Below are positions 1 to 11,894 of a stretch of 64,000 nt of DNA, piece after piece (positions within the stretch are counted from its first letter, which is position 1; each line of letters begins with the position of its first letter). The stretch lies in the NCBI GenBank assembly GCA_037447655.1, contig JBBHKE010001684.1, forward strand, positions 367,290 through 431,289. Reading direction: 5' to 3'. The notes under the pieces were generated by a model that had not been told where the DNA came from, searched no databases, and saw nothing but the letters and a program-made list of their open reading frames with translations. This DNA is from Zygnema cylindricum (Eukaryota > Streptophyta > Zygnematophyceae > Zygnematales > Zygnemataceae). The translations under genes were made by a program, and so were the position numbers.

Positions 1-585
1 GGCACTAAACTCGCGTAGAGTAGGCATATTGTATGGATGTGCGTTGTGGGCACTCTTGTACGATCGTACGAATCTGACGTATGATCATGGTACAGCGCAC
101 GCCACCTGACGGAATTTTCTAGCGAACTGACACGACGTAGGATGACATTCCGCGGAAAAGAAAACCCGAAAAAAAAAAAAAAAACGCGGACGGGCAACCT
201 GGTTGGTCAATTTGATGCTTTATTTAGTGTGGCCTTCAAAATTGCAGACGCGAATATGACAGATTGTCCGATCGTAAGTTGTGTTATGGGCTTTTCATGT
301 GATCTTCTTAAGATCGCTACTTTGATCAGCGACCGTTCGATCGTCCAAATCTGACGGTTGAAATAAAAAACACCTCAAAATTCACAGAAAAAATATTTTT
401 TGTCCCAATTTTTTTCAAAATTTAGACATGCCGTTTAATTCTCTATCGATTGATGTGCAACTCAACCCTCTTAACCTTTATTTTCATTTTTCGACCAATA
501 CAATATGGGTTTTAAGGGCATATTGTATGTTTTGCATACAATAGGCATACTGTATGGGCCTACTTTCACCTACTTTTGAACTATG
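1..585 (+). mobile_element. CATAG-family MITE, 5' end cut by window edge
   Basis: Right terminus CTACTTTTGAACTATG lies at 570-585. It is the exact reverse complement of the left terminus CATAGTTCAAAAGTAG seen in complete copies. The interior matches the complete copy at 17563-18253 nearly end to end, including the segments around CGTAAGTTGTGTTATGGG and CAATACAATATGGG. There is no transposase. The short frames in it run through poly-A and are not credible genes. The left terminus would lie just before base 1. Confidence 0.8.
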
Positions 586-681
586 CTGCGGACACCTTCT
601 ACACTCGTCTTCCCAACCATCTTCGTGAATATGTCCAAGTGGCTCTTTGCCTCTATTTGGTTTTTTTTTTTTTTTTTTAAA

Positions 682-839
682 TCCAACGGTCATTGTTACC
701 TTGCATACCTTTGGAGAATATTGGCAAGATTCTTTGTAATGCTGTTCGCGCATAAAAACAAAATAAGAGGTACGGTGTAGTACGGAGAGGTCCAGATTTC
801 TGTAAACAACCTCACTTTTCGTCTGATGGAACGCCACCC
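682..839 (+). mobile_element. Harbinger-like MITE fragment (right end)
   Basis: This matches the elements at 21263-21990 and 25654-26411, sharing AACGGTCATTGTTACC and TTTCTGTAAACAACCT. It ends with CTGATGGAACGCCACCC followed by TTA (840-842), the expected terminus and target trinucleotide of this group. The left end is missing. Bases 586-681 hold unassigned sequence and a poly-T run. No coding sequence is seen. Confidence 0.55.
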
Positions 840-922
840 TTATTATTTGTTGTCGTTTTGTCTTTAACATTTTTGGCAGAGTTCTGTAATCGCACAAATC
901 GCGAGGAGTAGATCATTTGGGC

Positions 923-1786
923 CATAGTTCAAAAGTAGGCGAAAGTACGCCCATACAATATGCATATTGTACGCAAAACATAAAATATGACCTTAAGACC
1001 CATATTGTATTGGCCGCAAATTGAAAAAAAAAGGTAACAGGGTTGATTTGCACATCGATCGATAGACAATTTAACGTCATGCCTAAATTTTGAAAAACAT
1101 TCGAACAAAAATTTAATTTTCTGTGAGTTTTGAGGTGTTTTTTATTTAAACCGTCAAATTTGGACGATCGGATGGTCTCTAATCAAACTAGCGATCTAAG
1201 AAGATCACATGAAAAGCCCATAACACAACTTACGATAGGACCATAGTTCAAAAGTAGGTGTTTTATCGTAGGGCTTTTGTAGGCCGCCTTTTGCGTAAGT
1301 TGTGTTATGGGCTATCCATGTGATCTTCTTAGATCGCTACTTTGATCAGCGACCGTCCGATCGTCCGAATCTGACGATAGTCCTATCATAAGTTGTGTTA
1401 TGGGTTTTTCATGTGATCTTCTTAGATCGCTACTTTGATTAGCGACCGTCCGATCGTCAATCTCACAAAAAAACACCCCAAAACTACATTTTTTTTTGTC
1501 CGAGTGTTTTCCAAAATTTGACATGACGCTAATTTCTATCGATCGAAAACCAACCCCGATATTTTTTTATACCAATACAATATGGGTCTAAGGTCATTGT
1601 ATGTTTTGGTACAATAGGTATATTGTATGGGCATGCTTTCACCTACTTTGAACTATGAAGGACTATCTCAATGTTAGCGTCTGCAATTTTGAACGTCCGT
1701 GTTTTAGTTCGCTAAAACTTCGTCCGGCGGCGTGCGCACTATGATCTTACGTCAGATTGGGACGTTCGTACAAGAGTGCACGACGC
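923..1786 (-). mobile_element. CATAG-family MITE, inverted copy, interrupted by a second copy
   Basis: It begins with CATAGTTCAAAAGTAG at 923 and runs in the opposite orientation to the copy at 1-585. The match stops at 1241, where another CATAG element (1242-1657) begins, and resumes after 1657 with sequence homologous to the next part of the complete element (GCGTCTGCAATTTTGAA). The match fades near 1786 without a terminus. This is a MITE inserted into a MITE. Confidence 0.6.
1242..1657 (+). mobile_element. CATAG-family MITE nested in an older copy
   Basis: It has both termini, CATAGTTCAAAAGTAG at 1242 and CTACTTTGAACTATG (one T lost) ending at 1657. The flanks GATAGGAC (1234-1241) and AAGGAC after 1657 look like a decayed 8-bp target duplication. 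The interior carries a direct duplication of the segment from CGTAAGTTGTGTTATGGG to the CGATCGTC motif (about 1281-1372 and 1390-1460). No coding capacity. Confidence 0.7.
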
Positions 1787-2406
1787 ACACATTACAGCCC
1801 TCCCTCACGAAGTTTTGAAAGTTTTAGGTACTACCAAAGGCCTGGCAATACCATAAAAAAACTTGCTTTTGATCTATGATTTGGGCATAAAACTAGCGAG
1901 AATATTTTTTAGACCACAAGAGCCACCATTGGCTAGCTAGAAAATTGAGGACTAGAAAAAAAACATTAAAAATCATGTAACTGCTCTAGATGACTACTCA
2001 CATTGTTAAAACAAATAAAAAATACTATAATAACGAATCTTGGTGTAGTATGTGGACTGTGTTGTAGCTGTCCTAAATATGTTTTATGCACATGTCGTAT
2101 CGCCAGGAAAACAAATTCAATTATGTTACGCATGATTTCATAAGGATGTTTACTTATCTTTTCTTGTTGGCTCCTTTCTGAGGAGAAGAAGTACAGACAA
2201 CTTAGCCTTACAAAAGTATGGAACAACAATAAGCCTAGAACATGAATACAGAAATTGTGAGAGATAAAAGGTATGAAGCATCTGCTTTTTCTATACAAAG
2301 GAATTTATACTTATTAAATTGATTTGAATGCTAGCAATTTTTTTTTTCTCAGGTTCGACCTTTTTGTTGAACGTCAAATTGCACAACCATTTCGTGCCTA
2401 ATTTAC
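1787..2406. other. intergenic, no gene seen
   Basis: AT-rich sequence. The minus-strand frames at 1966-2298 and 2291-2509 show no recognisable domain, periodicity or splice framework. Nothing else is supported. Confidence 0.5.
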
Positions 2407-3313
2407 AGTGTTGTGTATCGGTAAATAACTTATCGCAATAACACTGATACCGATAGTTATCGGTTATCGAACTGTCAGAGTTACCGATATATCGGTCTGA
2501 GACCAACAAATTCCATATCGGCGATAACTATAAAAGAACATATAGTACGCATACTATAGTACCTTATTAAATACTGTATTATACTATTTACATTATATAA
2601 CGTGTCATGCCACGTGTACGATTCTGATCCGTAATTATTAACTGGAAATTATTACGGACAACGCGGCACAGAAAACGTTGGCCGGTTAACTGTACAAAAA
2701 AAAAATTCGGCGACGTACGAAATTTACAGACAAACTGGTGAGCATGGAACAGAAAAAGGACGGCGGACACAAAGTAAAACGGACGCAAAATAGTATTCTG
2801 CGCGCCGCCGGAATCGAACGGACGACTTGGAATGAAAAAGTACGAGCGGACGGCCAGCGTGAGCGCTAGCATCCCGGAATGGCTCTTTCGACAGCTTTTG
2901 CCAAAAAATATGACAGACTGACACGTGGCAGGTGTCAAGTGGATCCCAAGGAATAAAGGGACAAAGCCATGGCGTCGGATGTGAAAGGTACATCGTTTAT
3001 ACTGGATCCGTACCAAAACCGTACAAACGTCATGGCGGCTACTGTACTTTCTAAGCGTCCGTGGAATAAGACATACAGCTGAGTGTACATGCCGTAAATT
3101 TATTTGTACGGCGAATGCATTTATCTATACGGACCGTACATTTATCGCTGATAGTTATCGTTATCGGTGTTATCGCCGATAAGTACCCGATATTATCGGT
3201 TACTTATCGGCGATATTACCGATAACAATATATCGAACCAATATATCGATTATCGGGAACCCGAAAAATGGTCCATATCGGTTATTGGTAAATGCTTACC
3301 GATACACAACACT
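2407..3313. mobile_element. ATCGAT-rich terminal-inverted-repeat element, copy 1
   Basis: The termini are AGTGTTGTGTATCGGTAA and its near-exact inverse TTACCGATACACAACACT. Both subterminal zones are packed with short inverted strings such as TTATCGGCGATA and GATATATCG. Related copies lie at 11064-11435 and 35938-36388. No transposase is seen; the overlapping minus frames at 2588-3016 have no recognisable domain. No clean target duplication could be defined, so the superfamily is left open. Confidence 0.65.
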
Positions 3314-3677
3314 ATTAATTTAAGCATGGTGCTTTATAAGGCATAACATGGATCATTTTGTTTTGATATCATATTAACATTGGACATTCATTGGGAATGT
3401 TCCATCATCGCTCGTTTTTCATAAGCTTATAATGATTATTATCATCAATAATATTATTATTTATTGTTATTGTTATTTTCTACTTGATGACCGGTTGTAA
3501 CAGTTTATTTTTATTTTCCATCGTTCATAAGTGTTGTAACCAAACCTCTGAAACTCTTAAAGACACACCTGTTTAACCAACATAAATTGAAGTACCAATA
3601 AATTCAACATGAATTTTGGTATAGAATATCTAACCTTTCCACCTTCAAAACTCCCTGTTGCAGAATTGCCTTTGAGA

Positions 3678-3899
3678 CACGACATTGGCCACCGCTATTA
3701 GTGTTAACATTTTCGGGCAGTAAAGCGCCATGAACCTAAAATTTAATTACTGGAATTTCTTTTTGAGTGAAGCAATAGAAAGGTAAGAGTCTTACCGTTC
3801 GAGTAATTCATCAAAAACAACAATCCAAAGGTTGAAAATATAGTTAAAGACTTATCACTGCCCAAAAAATGTTTAACACTAATAGCAATGGGCAGTCTA
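3678..3899. mobile_element. small MITE with CTATTAGTGTTAA termini
   Basis: The left part ACCGCTATTAGTGTTAAC and the right part read in reverse (CATTGCTATTAGTGTTAAAC) form inverted repeats, each followed inward by a CATTTT...GGGCAGT block. Length is about 220 bp. It belongs to a family whose ends recur across the window (for example 11551, 20640, 29440, 39970). Confidence 0.55.
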
Positions 3900-4291
3900 G
3901 TCCCATCATAGAGAAGAATATAACATGTTTGCAGCATTTTGTCCAAGCCATAAACTCCAGCAATTAAAGAACAACAGCATATTCTTTCCTCCATTTTCCC
4001 CTTATCAGGTATATAACAATTTTAGAAACTTTGTACGAAATCAACTTCGAGTACATAAACAAGAGCCAATGCTCCTTGCACCTTTCTTCTTGTGCTTATT
4101 ATTGCTTTACTAAAGTAAATAAAGTAAGCAAACATTGCTGACAAGACCTCTGTCAATAATGATGTTCTTTTCTGTCTCAAGGCCCAAGAACAAACTTTTA
4201 ACTTTTGACAAACTTTTAGCTTTTGAAAAACTTTTATTTTAACTTCTTGTTCTAACTGGGCCTCCTAACATTAGCCCAAATTCACAAAGGT
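3900..4291. other. 3' flank of the coiled-coil gene
   Basis: AT-rich sequence downstream of the minus-strand stop at 4292. It contains a degenerate repeat of ACTTTTGACAAACTTTTAGC type near 4198-4240. No gene is seen. The plus frame at 3925-4113 is judged to be chance. Confidence 0.4.
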
Positions 4292-5259
4292 TTACTCCCA
4301 TCGTTCTCCTATATTCTTCTCCACTAAATCTGCTCCACTTATATAATTGGCAACAAAAGAAATGAACCGAATGGGAGAACCCATGACAGAAGCATCACTG
4401 GATACTCCTTTAGGATGAGAATTCTGTCTTTTTCCATACACACCTCTGCTATTTGAGGAAAGCCTTTGTCCATTTCCTCCTCTTCCTTGGACAGCCGTAG
4501 GTGGTTTAGGGCTTGAAACGACAGCCATTCTGACACCTGGTGGACCCTCTTTTTGGGAATATGCCGCTTTTGGAGACAAATGACTCTTAGGCGTGCCAGG
4601 TGTCGACGGTCGACGAGGAGGAAAAAATGCATCTCCTCCTCCATTTGGACTATGAACAGGAATGGCTACATGGTCTGATAAATCCTTCACATTCTCTTCA
4701 TATGTACCATGACTTCCTCGATCCAGAAAACTTCTTGATATAGACGGATCTTGAGGCAATCCTATTCGAAAGTCTCCACCTGCATCATTGTCACTTAAGG
4801 AATTACGTCTTGACAGCTTTCCATGACCAAAACCAGGTTCTCTCAAGCCTGACCTCGTCATAGATGGAGAAAAACCATCTGAATCGCGCTCAGAAACGGC
4901 CAATCGAGAATCGCCTATAAAGTCAACAGCGTTTTTAGTGAATATCCCATTTGCTCTAAACTCTGTCTCTGTCCCACTCTCTCTCCCTCGAACGACTCTC
5001 ACAGAACTTTGAGCCGCAGGAGTAGATACGGCTCTCCAAATACCCTTTCTGGAAATCCCCTCTGAACCACTTTCTGCATCATTTCCCCATAGTCTTTCTG
5101 GAGATTGAGGGTCTTCTTTTGGAGCTAAAGAAGCTTCCCCCGCCCTGATCTCCCAATCGGATCGATGGGCAAGATTGCCATAGGTTCGTGCCAAACGCTC
5201 TATTAGGGCACTTTGCTCATTGAGCTGAGGAAGGAGAGAGAGAGGGGGAGGGAGAGGGA

Positions 5260-5297
<38 letters not shown>

Positions 5298-8200
5298 GAG
5301 ACAAGAGAGGGGAGGAGAGAAGGGAGGGAAAGAGGGAGAGCAGAAGCACAGGAGAGAGGAAGAGAGAGGGGGAGAGGGAGGAAAGGAAGGAGAGAGGGGC
5401 AAGGGAGAGAGCAGGAGAGAGGGAAAGATGGAGATGTATTAACACATACATTTGGAAATGCCGACAAAGGATGTTTGTTCTTTTCACAAACATTTCTTTC
5501 AACAATTGTGCGACAAGCAGACAACTTCATGTAAAATGAAGCTACTTTCTGTGTTCATTAGAAGTCAAAGATTCCCATAGATATGTGATGTTAACAAAAA
5601 AATGATAGGCGTGTCAGCATTCCAAAATTCACCTTGTTAGACAAGAATCTCTGTGGAAAATATTTGCAGAATGACTTCATTTTCCCGTAATTATGGACAT
5701 GCCTTGAGAAAATCATGTCAATAAATTCAAACAAATCTTAAAACTGGTTAGGCCGTTATCTGAAGTCGTCTGTTTACTTTTCCTGTCAAGTTTGTGTCTT
5801 TAGGCCCGTATCCAGTACAAAAAAAAACCTTCCAGTTTTTCCAAACCATGTTTGGCATCCTTGTGTATGTCAGAAGAAATAGAAATAGACTTCCGAGTTA
5901 AGAAATCCATAATCGTGTCAATAAGACTGCTATACTGATGTTCAACCTTTTTGTGGTGTTAAAAATAACCCTTTAATCAGTAAAAAAACCCCGCACCCCA
6001 TTGGTGCTAACTTATCGCCTCCAAAAATCCACCTTCGCTATGTTTACACATTCTACATTTGCAAACATCTGACTTTCCTGTTCAGTCCAAAAAAAATCTA
6101 CCTTTTCACTTGCTAATAGTGTATGAGAAATCTTGCCAACTTGCTATAACTACTGCAATTTAAAAAAATGTCAATAATTTTTGTACGGCTTTACAGCAAT
6201 CAACGATTCTGTTTATCGTTTGAATTCTAATGATCCCCACTAACACAAATGTTTAAAAACCGTCATCCGTACTCAAGAGGTTTAAATCACTTCTTACAAC
6301 AGTACAACAAAAGACAAAAAAAAAAATATCCTTGCTATTTTTGCATGTTCATGCAGGTGGAGGGAACTAAAATATAAAAATGAAATTTTGTCAAGCAAAT
6401 TTACCTGCTCCACAAGGTCAGAAAAACCTCACCGAAAAACTAAAACACTTGAACTTGGGAAAGCAAATTTACCTGTTCCACTAGGTCAGCGTTTTCATCG
6501 ACCAGCTTTTCCATCATAACTGTTGCTGCTGCTTTTTGGACACGTGCCTCCTCTGCAATGGCTGCCGCCTCTGCCACAGGATCCTTACTTCCCCAGTTTA
6601 ACCAACCCTGTATGCCCCAAATAAACCCAAAAACCAAAGCATTACACACTGTACAGTAAATTCAATTAACTTTGCAAACTTCACAACGACGACATCAAGA
6701 ATTCCTCCTCTTGTTTGCCATTTACTTACTGTTTCATTTGGTATAGTGGGGCCCTGCGTGACCTAAATAGCCAAAAGGCAAAGGATCACACCCTATATGG
6801 TAACTTAGGCAAAGTTTAGGAACAGTCAACTTGACAACCTTAATATCAAGAAGTTCCCCTCTTCTTTGTCATCCTCCTACAATTCCATTCAGAACAAGAT
6901 AGCATGGGCGTCATATAACATTGACAGACGGATTCCAGTTGACACTCCTTTAACTAGTGAAGTAACACCGGGCCAATCTAAACAGAATGAAAGGGATCTC
7001 AAAAGTCCATAATACCCCTGTACTCTGTGTAAAACTTACAATGGGGTGCTTATTCAACTGGAACGACAACATATTTAACAAAAATACATGCATTAAACAA
7101 TGTTAACCTCACCATAAAATAAAAAATTGTATATGCAGAAACTCGAAACCATCCACTCCTTTCACAAAGACACCGTCGCGCTATTGACCATTGCCACTAT
7201 AAGCATAACCAGTAACTTTCACGGTGGATAAAACCTAAACCGTTCCCTTTCTCCTCTCACCTTTGCATTGCCTCTTGCCGTGACTGCGGCCATGTCCCAC
7301 TGTACTCGTGTCCTAATAGCTGCCTCTCTCTCCAGCTGTTGCACTGCAGTCTGTAATGCTCCCAGTCTTGAAGTCAACTGTCGCCTCTCATTCTCCAGCT
7401 TCTCCACCATCTCTTGCGACGTACGCACCTAAGAATCCCAAGTTTCCTAAGGACAGGCTTAGACACAGAGCAAAAATATACTAAAAATCCACAACGATAA
7501 CTACAGTGCCGTTTGATGTTAGTATTAATGCCACTAATCTGGTCGCAACTTTTATTGGCCAAAATTTATAAAATAATGTGAATTATACTGTTTGAGGGGG
7601 GGACTAGAATCGGCAACATCACTCTTTTTCCAAATGAGTACTATTGATACTAATTTCGCTTCAACACTGACAATTTCTTCACACTAATAGCCATGGGCAG
7701 TGTACTTTGAGTGGAGAGGTAGAAGGGAAGAGAGAGTACATAGAAAGGTTGTGCACTCGAGGTACTTCTGTAGAGTAATGAGCCCTTAGATCATGATCAG
7801 CTTATACACGCTACATAAGTTTTTTTTGCTTCCCCGTGTTCCTTCCATAGGTTGCAGGATAGCCACTGAGGGATAACAACGATTCCCATAAACCATACTG
7901 TTGAATTTGGATTATCTCGCGTGACATGTCTCCCACAAGACTAAGTGGATATTGATCGCATAATGTACAGCTTTACAGGTTTTAAATGGATAACACTTCA
8001 GAGGCATCTTCCGTATGAAGCAATTTCTCCCAAAACAATTTAAATGTTAGCTTGCATTTGCCAAAAATTTACTGTATACAGTCCAGGTTTTTTTTACGGC
8101 CTTACCTTAAGTCAATCATTGTCTCCATCTACTTCCTATTTTCCATGAAGTCGCAAGAAAAAGCATAACAGACCGCATTCATTGAGACTAGATAAGAATT

Positions 8201-9763
8201 GATTAGCATACGCCAGCCAGAAAAGGCATGAACAAAAGGATCAAAGTCATCCGAACAAGGCCTTAAACAATTATCAACTGGTTAAAAAACTGAAAGTGGT
8301 TTAGGCATTTACTTGCAGGACTAGTTCACTGTTTGCATTTCGAATACGCGTTAACTCTGCCTGAGTTCCCGCCTGCATATCCCATAGAAACAACTTAAGG
8401 TTTAAGATCCTAAACAAATGCTTCAAAAATTCTCCCAAAGCATCCCTTTCACCTGAACCTTGTTAATAGCCTTAACCCAAAGATGGAGTACACTGCCTTT
8501 CACACTTTCACAAAGTTAATTTTCATAAGAACTGTGGCTCCTGTATGAAACTGCGTCAAGCCTGCGGGATTGAAAATTCACTCAAATGCTCGATTGCAGC
8601 TGTCACATCTGGGTCATAAAAATCAGGAGCTTCCCCCTCCACTTCTCAAACAGTTCACCAAAATCTGCGAGAGCCTTGTGTAATTTGTGAAGAACGAGCC
8701 TTCAAAACAGCAGAACTTACCACAAACTTCCAAAAAAATCACCATGCAACCTGCATTGTGTTTCTAGAGGAGTGATAAAAAAGTTCCTCACTTCATTAAC
8801 ATCCTGCATTGCAGTCACTTCCTCCAACTGTGACAGCTGGTTTCGTAAAGTTTGAACTCGAGATCTCTCTTGTAACAGAGCAAAATGGAGGTCTAACGGG
8901 TGATCCGGGGTGGCTCCAGTATTCGTTCCTCCAATTTTAGAAGAAATGCCATTTGGCGTAACAACATGATCTCTGGCTCCTAAACTAATATGGCCGTTAA
9001 CGACGACTTCCCTGCTTAAAGAAGTTTGAACATCTTCCTGATTCGTCCCACTGTTTCTTGTGTCTTCTCTCTCATGTGATTTTGCATGCTGAATGTATGG
9101 CTGCCCCGGTACCCCTGTCTCCTCTGCTCTCCTACTGGAAAAGGTATAATCATCATTCATAACTTTGTCGCCCATAGTCAACACTCCAAGTGCCATCCTT
9201 TGCTGTTCAAGATAATTGGTTTTCTCTCCCTCCTCTATCCTCGTCCTGCCCCTCTCTTTATCTCTCTTGATACTACACACTCCTTCTGTCATTGAGTTTG
9301 CTTGAAAATAAATGTCACTCCAGCTCTTCTGGGAAAAATTGTTCTCAAAAGAGCTAACTTGTGAAACTGCTTTTGGACCTCCGTTCATACAATCATGATT
9401 CTCTCCCGAGGGTTTTTCATGACTACGGTGAAGTCCATGATTTTTTAAATCAGAATTTATCAAAAAGAGTTCTGTACAATCGCCTTTATCTAAATAAGCT
9501 TCTGAAGGATTGGAAACATTTTTATCCACAGTACAGCTGTCCAATGGCTGTAAACTGTGTCTAACTGGTTTAACAACCTTTTTACTGACTCCAAAACTGT
9601 GACTTTGATCTCTGTTGTCATCAAAATCAGAATCTAGCTCCTGGCTGTCAGCAGCTGTCTCCTGCATGCTGACATCATGCTCATGACTGCTGACGTCATC
9701 TGATACCTCTCCTTGCCTCTGCTTCTTTTTCTTTCTTGTTCTTGTCTTTTTCTTCCCTTCCAT
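4292..9763 (-). CDS. plant coiled-coil protein of unknown function, six exons, about 763 aa
   Basis: Exons by eye: 9763-8792, 8372-8313, 7428-7261, 6753-6730, 6607-6473 and 5224-4292. Every intron is GT-AG and phase 0, and the joined frame is open. The start ATG is preceded by an in-frame TAG 12 nt upstream. Exon 1 starts with a very basic stretch (GKKKTRTRKKKKQRQ), then a Ser/Asp-rich region. Exons 1 (end) to 5 encode a heptad-like coiled coil (RVQTLRNQLSQLEEV, then ELTRIRNANSELVLQ, then MVEKLENERRQL, and MMEKLVDENADLVEQ running into LNEQSALIERLARTYG). The last exon is Ser/Pro/Gly-rich and ends with GSPIRFISFVANYISGADL. From memory, that tail resembles the GAPFRLISF..YVSGADL ending of an uncharacterised plant family; this was not computed. 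Exon 4 is a 24-nt microexon (GPTIPNET). A further small exon could have been missed. Biochemical role unknown. Confidence 0.75.
5225..5430. repeat. (GA)n-rich microsatellite in last intron
   Basis: An impure GA/GGGA tract on the + strand, which is CT-rich on the coding strand. It abuts the acceptor of the last exon of the coiled-coil gene and could act as an extended polypyrimidine tract. The open frames over it on both strands are low-complexity artefacts. Confidence 0.9.
6395..6488 (-). repeat. duplicated splice-donor segment of the coiled-coil gene
   Basis: A 26-bp segment containing the end of exon 5 and its GTAAATTTGC donor (6463-6488) is repeated 68 bp away inside the intron (6395-6420), with two mismatches. 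The intronic copy keeps both the exon-like CTGACC...GAGCAG and the donor, so it is a credible decoy or alternative donor. Its use would add 68 nt and shift the frame. Confidence 0.7.
7668..7715. mobile_element. MITE end fragment in an intron
   Basis: CACACTAATAGCCATGGGCAGTG resembles the right end of the MITE at 3678-3899. Only one end is recognisable. It lies in the intron between the 60-nt and 168-nt exons of the coiled-coil gene. Confidence 0.35.
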
Positions 9764-11063
9764 AATTAATTTCTACTTAAATCACTTGACTTTCGTAAGA
9801 CTTAAATTATGTTTCAGCTCAAACAGGCATACTCCTCGATCCAGAGAATTGCATCTCCTGACCAATAAAAATTCCAAACGGTTAAAAACGATCAAAGACT
9901 GAAAACTATATTACTACATCTGTTTCCGTATTTTGTAGTGTTCCAAAACTGACATTCACTGCCTTGTTGTAAAATATCCAACAGGATTCAACATCAGATT
10001 TTCCAAACATTCAGAGAATAACAAGCTTAAAAAAAAGGCTGGGATATTAACGAATCTACATTTTTCAGAACTGAAACATTTCTGTTTATATTTTAACCCT
10101 TTAAATGTCCCCTGGAGAAGATGTTATGTGTCTTCCTTGCTAAGGAAGCACAAAAAATACTTTAAAAAGAAGTAGCTTGAATAAATTTAATGACAGATTT
10201 CATGGCACGAGGTAAGTCGACATTCAAGTTTGTGAAATCTAAGCAGCCATGGCAATTGATAGCCATGGCTGCAAAACATTCAAGCAAGCGCAATAGGTAT
10301 GGTGTCATGACAATTTGGCTACAGATGTAACTGTACTGTGCTGTGCTGTAATGTACTGTACTGTACTGTACTGTACTGTACTGTACTGTAGTGTAACAAA
10401 GGTTCAATAGCCCGCGTGATTCCGCTACCGCATCAGAAAATAGGAGTCAATGGACGGTCACGATCACTTCCACAAAATAAGGAGGTCAATTACCTTTACC
10501 GAGATTCAGTACTCTACTTGCTGGTAGTGGTCCATCTACCATATACAGTACTGATTTTTTAGCGTCGTTCCAGATCCCCTCGTTCGATTCCTAACGATAG
10601 TCAAAAATCAGAAATGACTCCATCGAGTCCATTGCACATGAGTCAAAATGCGTATACATCGCTTAGCATGTTTGCAGACTGCTTAATACTTGTTCCATTA
10701 TAATTGCAGCGGTGGGCGGCTATAATTCAGGATCTTCAATCAAACTCCGTAAGGGCCGCGAGACGGACACATCTGTGCATCACTTTTTGGCAAAATCGAA
10801 CAGGTTTGCCTACGTGGACTAAAAGAGTCTCATCAGAAAGGCTCACAGCTAACTCTTTTACGCTGGATAAAAGCGGACATAGGTTGCTATCCTAACAAGG
10901 AAGAAATTGTGAATGGGTGTACGGTGGCGTCTTATCTTTAATAAAAGCCGGCAAAGCCGGAATGCGACATCCATTTCTGATTTTTGAATAGTGTGTCATT
11001 TTCTGTATCTCTTTAGCGCAGAACAATGAAGTAGAGTACAGTACACCGCGAATCGTTATTAGT
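9764..11063. other. upstream flank of the coiled-coil gene, no gene seen
   Basis: This should hold the promoter and 5' UTR of the minus-strand gene starting at 9763, but no TATA box or transcription start can be assigned with confidence. It contains a (TACTG)n repeat at 10331-10393. A fragment of the CTATTAG family (ACACCGCGAATCGTTATTAG) lies at about 11043-11062. Confidence 0.4.
10331..10393. repeat. (TACTG)n pentanucleotide microsatellite
   Basis: About a dozen tandem 5-bp units, imperfect at the 5' side (GTGCTGTGCTG) and near perfect for the rest. Confidence 0.9.
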
Positions 11064-11435
11064 AGTGGTGGGTATCGGGTAAATTCATACCGGGATAATT
11101 TCGATATTCGATATATCGAATATCGATTGAGCAGACTCCTCAATATATCGTACCGGGACCAACATAAATCATCGCGATATATATCGCAAAAAATGGGTGT
11201 CCGTACAGATGAAGTACAGAAATCGTACGGAAAATCGTACAGAACCCCGTTCCCCCCCCCCACTGAGCGCGCGCCACGGGGGGGGTTTGAGAAAAAAATC
11301 GGGAAGAAAAGAAAAAAATCGCATAAATATCCGGATATTTAGCTTCTAGGTACATGGATTCGATATATCGATTATCGGACACCTAAAATTCGATATATCT
11401 TGAATATCGGCAATAGGTCCTATATACCCAACACT
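11064..11435. mobile_element. ATCGAT-rich terminal-inverted-repeat element, copy 2
   Basis: It runs from AGTGGTGGGTATCGGG to TATATACCCAACACT, the same termini type as 2407-3313. The interior is dominated by ATATCGAT/CGATATAT strings and a C-run/G-run pair near 11250-11285. No coding region is seen. Confidence 0.55.
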
Positions 11436-11550
11436 AATCTCCATTCTAGATTCTATCAAGATTTTCGTAAGGGACCAAGCGCAAAAATGGACCGTTCGAT
11501 TGGATTTGGGTCCTCACCTGCGAAGTAATCGCTTTTTCCGGCCCTTAACA

Positions 11551-11795
11551 CTACACCGTGTATTGCTATTAGTGTTAATAATTTGTTCGCCTCTTAAAAC
11601 ATATATTTTCCGTACACACTTGTCCGATTTTCAATTTGAGACCGTCAATCGAAAGCTGGGAATCTTACATTTCAATTGCAACCGTCAGATTTAAAAACCG
11701 ACATACGTGTACGGAGAAAAGATGTTTAAAGAGACGAAAAAAACTTTAACATAAATAACGATTCAAGGTGTACACCGCGAATTGCTATTAATGTT
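11551..11795. repeat. two CTATTAG-family MITE ends in direct orientation
   Basis: CTACACCGTGTATTGCTATT at 11551 and TGTACACCGCGAATTGCTAT at about 11769 are both ends of the dispersed MITE family. They are in direct orientation, so they do not define one simple element. No gene here. Confidence 0.45.
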
Positions 11796-11894
11796 TATAG
11801 CATTTGTATCAGCGCCCCAAATTTCTGACACTTTGATTTAAGTAGAATTAATAATAATATTTATTCCATTACGCTTGTCAAGTACGGTTAATTA

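Noticed and set aside
142-354. Short frame at the start of the window
   Set aside because: Lies wholly inside a non-coding MITE and reads through a poly-A run as poly-Lys; not open in other copies.
5203-5539. Open frames on both strands across the GA/CT tract
   Set aside because: Pure low-complexity (Arg/Glu or Leu/Ser) translations of a microsatellite. The real coding part in this area is the exon 5224-4292 in one frame only.
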